Assembly (NCBI GenBank): GCA_946061515.1 | Contig: CAMGRL010000004.1 | Span: 1 to 64,000, forward strand | Origin: an uncultured Clostridia bacterium | GTDB lineage: Bacteria > Bacillota > Clostridia > Oscillospirales > Oscillospiraceae | Direction: 5' to 3' | Length of the DNA: 64,000 bases | Shown: positions 60,923 through 64,000 of the stretch, in pieces | Layout: each line of letters begins with the position of its first letter | How positions within the stretch are numbered: the first letter of the stretch is position 1 | Program-made: the position numbers and the translations under genes | The notes under the pieces: generated by a model | What the model saw: the letters and a program-made list of their open reading frames with translations, nothing else | Told to the model about the DNA's origin: nothing | Database searches by the model: none

Positions 60923-61693
60923 TCACTCAGCCTCTGGCAGGCAGTGCATATGGATTTTTCCCAGTACGCGGAAGCCCTCGGCGTGGCTTTTCAGGCAGCG
61001 CAGACCCATGTCCGCGGAACGGAGCTTCAGATAAAGGGCCAGGGTCTTTGCGGCGGGGGAACCGGCGGGAAACTGGGAGCTATGGCAGTCGAAAAGGGCG
61101 GAGAGCTGCTTTTCCACAAATCCCTTTGTGCCCACATAACGGTTGGGCTTTGCGGTCATGTAATAGGCCAGGGCTTTCACATCCGCGGGCGCGGCGCCGT
61201 AGGCCTCCATGATCTCCTTAAAGGGGGCGAAACAGGCCACGCGGCGCGCCGCGTTCCCCACGTTCAGATGATCGGCGTGACATTCGCTGCTGACGCAGGG
61301 GTCCGGCGCGAAGATAACATCGGGGCCAAAATCGCCTACCACAGCGGCAATCGCCCGGAAAAGCACCTTTTCCTCGTATAATCCGCCGTCGCTCAGACCC
61401 AGAAAGCGCAAATCGTCCACGCCCAATACACGGGCGGAGCGCCTGGCCTCCTCCATACGCAGTAAAGCCAGTTCATCGGGTCTGGTCCCCGCCGGGGCGT
61501 TTTCCAGACCAAAGCGCCCGTCAAGACAGACGAGAAAGCAGACTTTTTTTCCCGCCGCTGCAAGCTTGGCCGCGGTAGCTCCCGCGCCTACCTCAATATC
61601 GTCGGGGTGCGGGCCGATGAACAGATAGCGGTCAAAGGCTTCCAGATCCGGCAGGGGAGCGGCAAGTTTGATGGCAAGGGAGGTGAGACTCAT
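60923..61693 (-). CDS. PIG-L family deacetylase
   Basis: A 256-aa zinc deacetylase. The zinc motif is GPHPDDIEVGAG (His29, Asp31-32) and the third ligand lies in the HADHLNVGNAARRV segment. PIG-L enzymes remove acetyl from GlcNAc-type sugars (MshB, BshB, lincosamide pathways). ATG 61693 overlaps the stop of the symporter gene (ATGA), so the deacetylase likely acts on an imported N-acetyl sugar conjugate; this is inference. Confidence 0.88.
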   Translation of the reverse strand: MSLTSLAIKLAAPLPDLEAFDRYLFIGPHPDDIEVGAGATAAKLAAAGKKVCFLVCLDGRFGLENAPAGTRPDELALLRMEEARRSARVLGVDDLRFLGLSDGGLYEEKVLFRAIAAVVGDFGPDVIFAPDPCVSSECHADHLNVGNAARRVACFAPFKEIMEAYGAAPADVKALAYYMTAKPNRYVGTKGFVEKQLSALFDCHSSQFPAGSPAAKTLALYLKLRSADMGLRCLKSHAEGFRVLGKIHMHCLPEAE

Positions 61694-63174
61694 GCTTGAA
61701 CACCCTCGGCCCGTTTGGCAAGCTCGCCGCAGATGCGGGAGTATTCGTCCTCGTCCAGCTTATAGTGCTTTTTATACAGCAGGTGGGAGATGAGCATCAG
61801 GGCGCAGGGCAGAACGGTGATAAACAGCAGCAGGCCCAGGGTCTGGCCGTGCTGTACGCCGCTGAGAACGGCGGTGATGGAGCTGAGCTTCTCCGCCTCG
61901 CTGATGGCGCCGGTGGAGGCCGCAGTCTCCAGGGAGGAGATCTGGTTGGTATAATCCGTCACCCGGAAGATCATGTAGCTTGCGGAGGCGATCACCACCG
62001 TCAGTGCGGAGGCCAGCTTGGTCAGAAAGGGGCGGAGGGAGGCGATAATGGCCTCGTCTCTCGTGTTGTGGAGATATTCGTTATATTCCACCGTGTTGAT
62101 AATGGAGATCATCATAATCAGATAGAAGCAATACTGCCCGAAGTTTGCGGCCATGTAGCCGATAACGATGATCCAGAATTTGAGCATGGTTGAGCCCATG
62201 GTCAGCCCGGGAATGAGCATCAGCGCGTAGCCCACGGCGGAAATCAACATCATGACATTCATCAGCTTTTTCCGGGTGATGCGGCGGGAGATGGCCGGAT
62301 AGAAGATCATCAAAAAAGCGGTGGCGGACATGCCCACGGTGGTGAAAATGGAGAACAGGCCGCCCTGATAGCCAAAGGAAAAGTAGATGTAGGTGCATCC
62401 GATGCCGGAAAAGACGATGCCGTTGCCGATCTGCTGAATAAGGAAAATCAGGGAGATCCACAAAAGCTGGTCGTTGCCGGTGATGGTGCCGATGATCTTT
62501 TTAAAGCTGATGGGAGGGGCGCTCTCCTTGCTGTAATTTCTCTGCTCGCGGACGCCGAAAATGGTAAAGCACAAAAAGAGCGGGGCCAGCAGGCAGACCA
62601 CAAGAGCGATGCGCCCATAGGCAATATTTGCGCTTCCGCCGATGGTCATGCTGCCGGTGGTGAACATGGGGATCAGCACGCTGGCCGCGGTGCCGCCGAT
62701 GCCGGCGAAAAGGGTCGCACGGGCGGTAAACTGATTTCGTGCGTCAGCGTCGGAGCTCAGGGCCGGCACCATGCCCCAATAGGAGATGTCGTGCATGGTG
62801 TAGGTAATGCTGAACAGAAAATAGGCAACGCCGAAAAACCAGATAAAGCTCCAGCCCTGGAGCTTCGTGTTGAACAGCGCGTAGATCACAACGGAGGTAG
62901 ACAGTATGCCGATGACCAGCCAGGGCTTGAATTTGCCCCATTTGGTGCGGGTGCGCTCAATGATGTTGCCCATGATCGGGTCGTTCAGCGCGTCAAATAC
63001 CCGGGCGCCCACCATAATAGCCGTGACAGCGGTGAGCTGGGCGGCATTCAGCCCACGGGTAAAGAGAATGAATGACAGCAGAAAGTTTGTGATCAGGGAA
63101 TAGACCATATCCCGGCCCACTGTGCCCAGGGGAAACATGATGAGATTTTTCTTTCGTAATTTCAAGTCTTCCAT
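61690..63174 (-). CDS. GPH family sugar-cation symporter (MFS)
   Basis: A 494-aa, 12-helix transporter starting at ATG 63174 (GGAGATGTTGAA upstream); the longer frame to 63297 runs into the LysR gene. DALNDPIMGNIIERTRTKWGKFKPW, the glycoside-pentoside-hexuronide signature around the first cytoplasmic loop, is present, with a repeat of helix pattern in the second half. It imports a glycoside or hexuronide with Na+ or H+. It lies between a LysR regulator and the PIG-L deacetylase, forming a small uptake unit. Confidence 0.9.
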   Translation of the reverse strand: MEDLKLRKKNLIMFPLGTVGRDMVYSLITNFLLSFILFTRGLNAAQLTAVTAIMVGARVFDALNDPIMGNIIERTRTKWGKFKPWLVIGILSTSVVIYALFNTKLQGWSFIWFFGVAYFLFSITYTMHDISYWGMVPALSSDADARNQFTARATLFAGIGGTAASVLIPMFTTGSMTIGGSANIAYGRIALVVCLLAPLFLCFTIFGVREQRNYSKESAPPISFKKIIGTITGNDQLLWISLIFLIQQIGNGIVFSGIGCTYIYFSFGYQGGLFSIFTTVGMSATAFLMIFYPAISRRITRKKLMNVMMLISAVGYALMLIPGLTMGSTMLKFWIIVIGYMAANFGQYCFYLIMMISIINTVEYNEYLHNTRDEAIIASLRPFLTKLASALTVVIASASYMIFRVTDYTNQISSLETAASTGAISEAEKLSSITAVLSGVQHGQTLGLLLFITVLPCALMLISHLLYKKHYKLDEDEYSRICGELAKRAEGVQA

Positions 63175-63199
63175 TTCAACATCTCCGTTATCAAAATTT

Positions 63200-64000
63200 T
63201 CAAAGGAACTTGGTGTTTTCCGGCGGGACATATTCGTATTCCGGGAAAAGAACATGCAGAGGCTTGCGGCTGTCCTCCTCAATGGAGTCGTGGACAAAGT
63301 TCAGAAACTCATTGATGAGAGGGGAGGGGAGCAGCTCTTTACTGTGCACAAGCACATATTCCACCTGACGCTCGCTGTTGGTGATGACCTTGGTTGCTAA
63401 AAGGGCGTTGGGCGTGTAGGTGGTCTGGGGGAAGATGCTGATGCCCACGCCACGCTCGCTCAGGGCCACGGCGTCAAGATAGTTGGACATTTCGCAGATG
63501 ATATTCGGCTCCGCGCCGACTTCCCGAAACCATTTATGTATGGCGTCCACCCTGGATTTGCGGCTGGGGACGATCAGCGGCTCACCCACCAGGGAGGAAA
63601 GACTGACCTGTTTTCCCTCGGCCTTGGCCAGGGGATGGCTTGCGGGAATGATGGCGACCCAGGGTTCCCGGCCCACCTGAAAGCCCTCCAGATGCTCCGT
63701 GTCGTAAGGCGCGGCAATGACAGCGATATCCACCAGACCCCGGTAAAGCCGGTCCAGCACGTCGTCGCTGCTGCCGTTCCACAGGCTGAATTGGATCCGG
63801 GGAAACTCCTCCCGGAAACCGGCGATCCAGCGGGAGACCAAAAAAGGCGCCCGACCTTCCACCATGCCGATGCTGATGGTCCCGGACAGACCGTCCTTCA
63901 TATCGGCCAGCTCCTGTTTGGTCTTGTCCGCCAGCTCCAGAATCTGTGTGGCCCGGCGGAGAAGCAGATTGCCCGCTTCGGTGAGCTGAAGGTGCCGTTT
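63200..64000 (-). CDS. LysR-type transcriptional regulator (N-terminus beyond the window)
   Basis: The frame is open to base 64000, so the gene is cut at its 5' side. The visible 267 codons start with the end of the DNA-binding domain (RHLQLTEAGNLLLRRATQILEL), then the linker helix and the inducer-binding domain (GTISIGMVEG, LVDIAVIAAPYD, GEPLIVPSRKSRVD). It lies 25 bases upstream of the symporter gene on the same strand and is probably in the same transcript, unlike the common divergent LysR layout. Confidence 0.9.
   Translation of the reverse strand, partial: KRHLQLTEAGNLLLRRATQILELADKTKQELADMKDGLSGTISIGMVEGRAPFLVSRWIAGFREEFPRIQFSLWNGSSDDVLDRLYRGLVDIAVIAAPYDTEHLEGFQVGREPWVAIIPASHPLAKAEGKQVSLSSLVGEPLIVPSRKSRVDAIHKWFREVGAEPNIICEMSNYLDAVALSERGVGISIFPQTTYTPNALLATKVITNSERQVEYVLVHSKELLPSPLINEFLNFVHDSIEEDSRKPLHVLFPEYEYVPPENTKFL

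Noticed and set aside
1..64000. CRISPR arrays, rRNA operons, prophage or intact insertion sequences.
   Set aside because: No regularly spaced direct repeats, rRNA-like sequence, integrase, transposase or phage structural genes were seen.

Overview
The window is about 64 kb of fairly high-G+C DNA (mid-to-upper fifties by eye) from a Gram-positive, spore-forming anaerobe. It most resembles the Oscillospiraceae / Clostridium cluster IV group of Clostridia. Supporting signs are consensus -35/-10 promoters with 17-bp spacers, strong AGGAGG ribosome binding sites, an L21 leader ahead of rplU-rpmA-obgE, RNase M5, a PdaB-like sporulation deacetylase, ComEC, a heterodimeric ABC exporter and many ferredoxin-type Fe-S flavoproteins. 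No rRNA, CRISPR array, prophage or intact insertion sequence was seen.

Layout. 1-5.3 kb: end of alaS, hinT, comEC, holA, rnmV. 5.3-9.5 kb: a palindromic element, a small membrane gene, a Nudix hydrolase, tRNA-Arg(CCU) and a large MacB/FtsX-type ABC fusion. 9.5-12.6 kb (minus): HypA-like protein plus a large Fe-S flavoprotein. 12.7-19.2 kb: a complete aspartate-to-threonine pathway as two divergent units (hom-lysC-asd, and an ACT-domain regulator-thrC-thrB). 19.3-22.5 kb: Lar-like zinc ribbon protein, MOSC protein, PdaB-like deacetylase, cysteine desulfidase-like protein. 22.6-26.4 kb: molybdate transporter modABC and a MoeA-like protein. 26.4-39 kb: a molybdenum hydroxylase island. 39-42.4 kb: an A+T-richer patch with an MBOAT/SGNH O-acetylation pair. 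42.4-45.5 kb (minus): a second HypA-like / Fe-S flavoprotein pair. 45.7-50.9 kb: CYTH protein, lipoprotein, DUF1835-like protein, leucine-rich repeat protein, phosphodiester glycosidase, small membrane protein. 50.9-53 kb: rplU-rpmA-obgE. 53-60.9 kb: CDP-alcohol phosphatidyltransferase, two half ABC exporters, small membrane protein, ftsH, palindromic element, trxA, small alarmone synthetase. 60.9-64 kb (minus): PIG-L deacetylase, GPH symporter, truncated LysR regulator.

The most interesting part is the molybdenum island. A molybdate importer and a MoeA-like protein lead tail-to-tail into a divergent locus. Its minus arm encodes an 83-aa protein, a Desulfovibrio-Mop-type aldehyde oxidoreductase, a HdrD/GltD-like Fe-S protein, a zinc ribbon protein, a methyltransferase, a C_GCAxxG_C_C protein, a radical SAM enzyme related to MJ0619/Tes, and a PaaK-like AMP-forming ligase. 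Its plus arm encodes a MobA-like nucleotidyltransferase fused to a ModE-type DNA-binding domain, a histidine phosphatase-HD protein and XdhC. The gene set suggests a dedicated, largely uncharacterised maturation or cofactor-tailoring pathway for the molybdenum enzyme, possibly autoregulated by the nucleotidyltransferase-ModE fusion.

Two other themes stand out. HypA-like metallochaperones are paired twice with large multi-cluster flavoproteins, with no hydrogenase genes in view. Three imperfect palindromic elements of about 163-174 bp sit at gene ends; two share a hairpin-tip sequence, two share arm sequence, and two supply the last codons and stop of the upstream gene.
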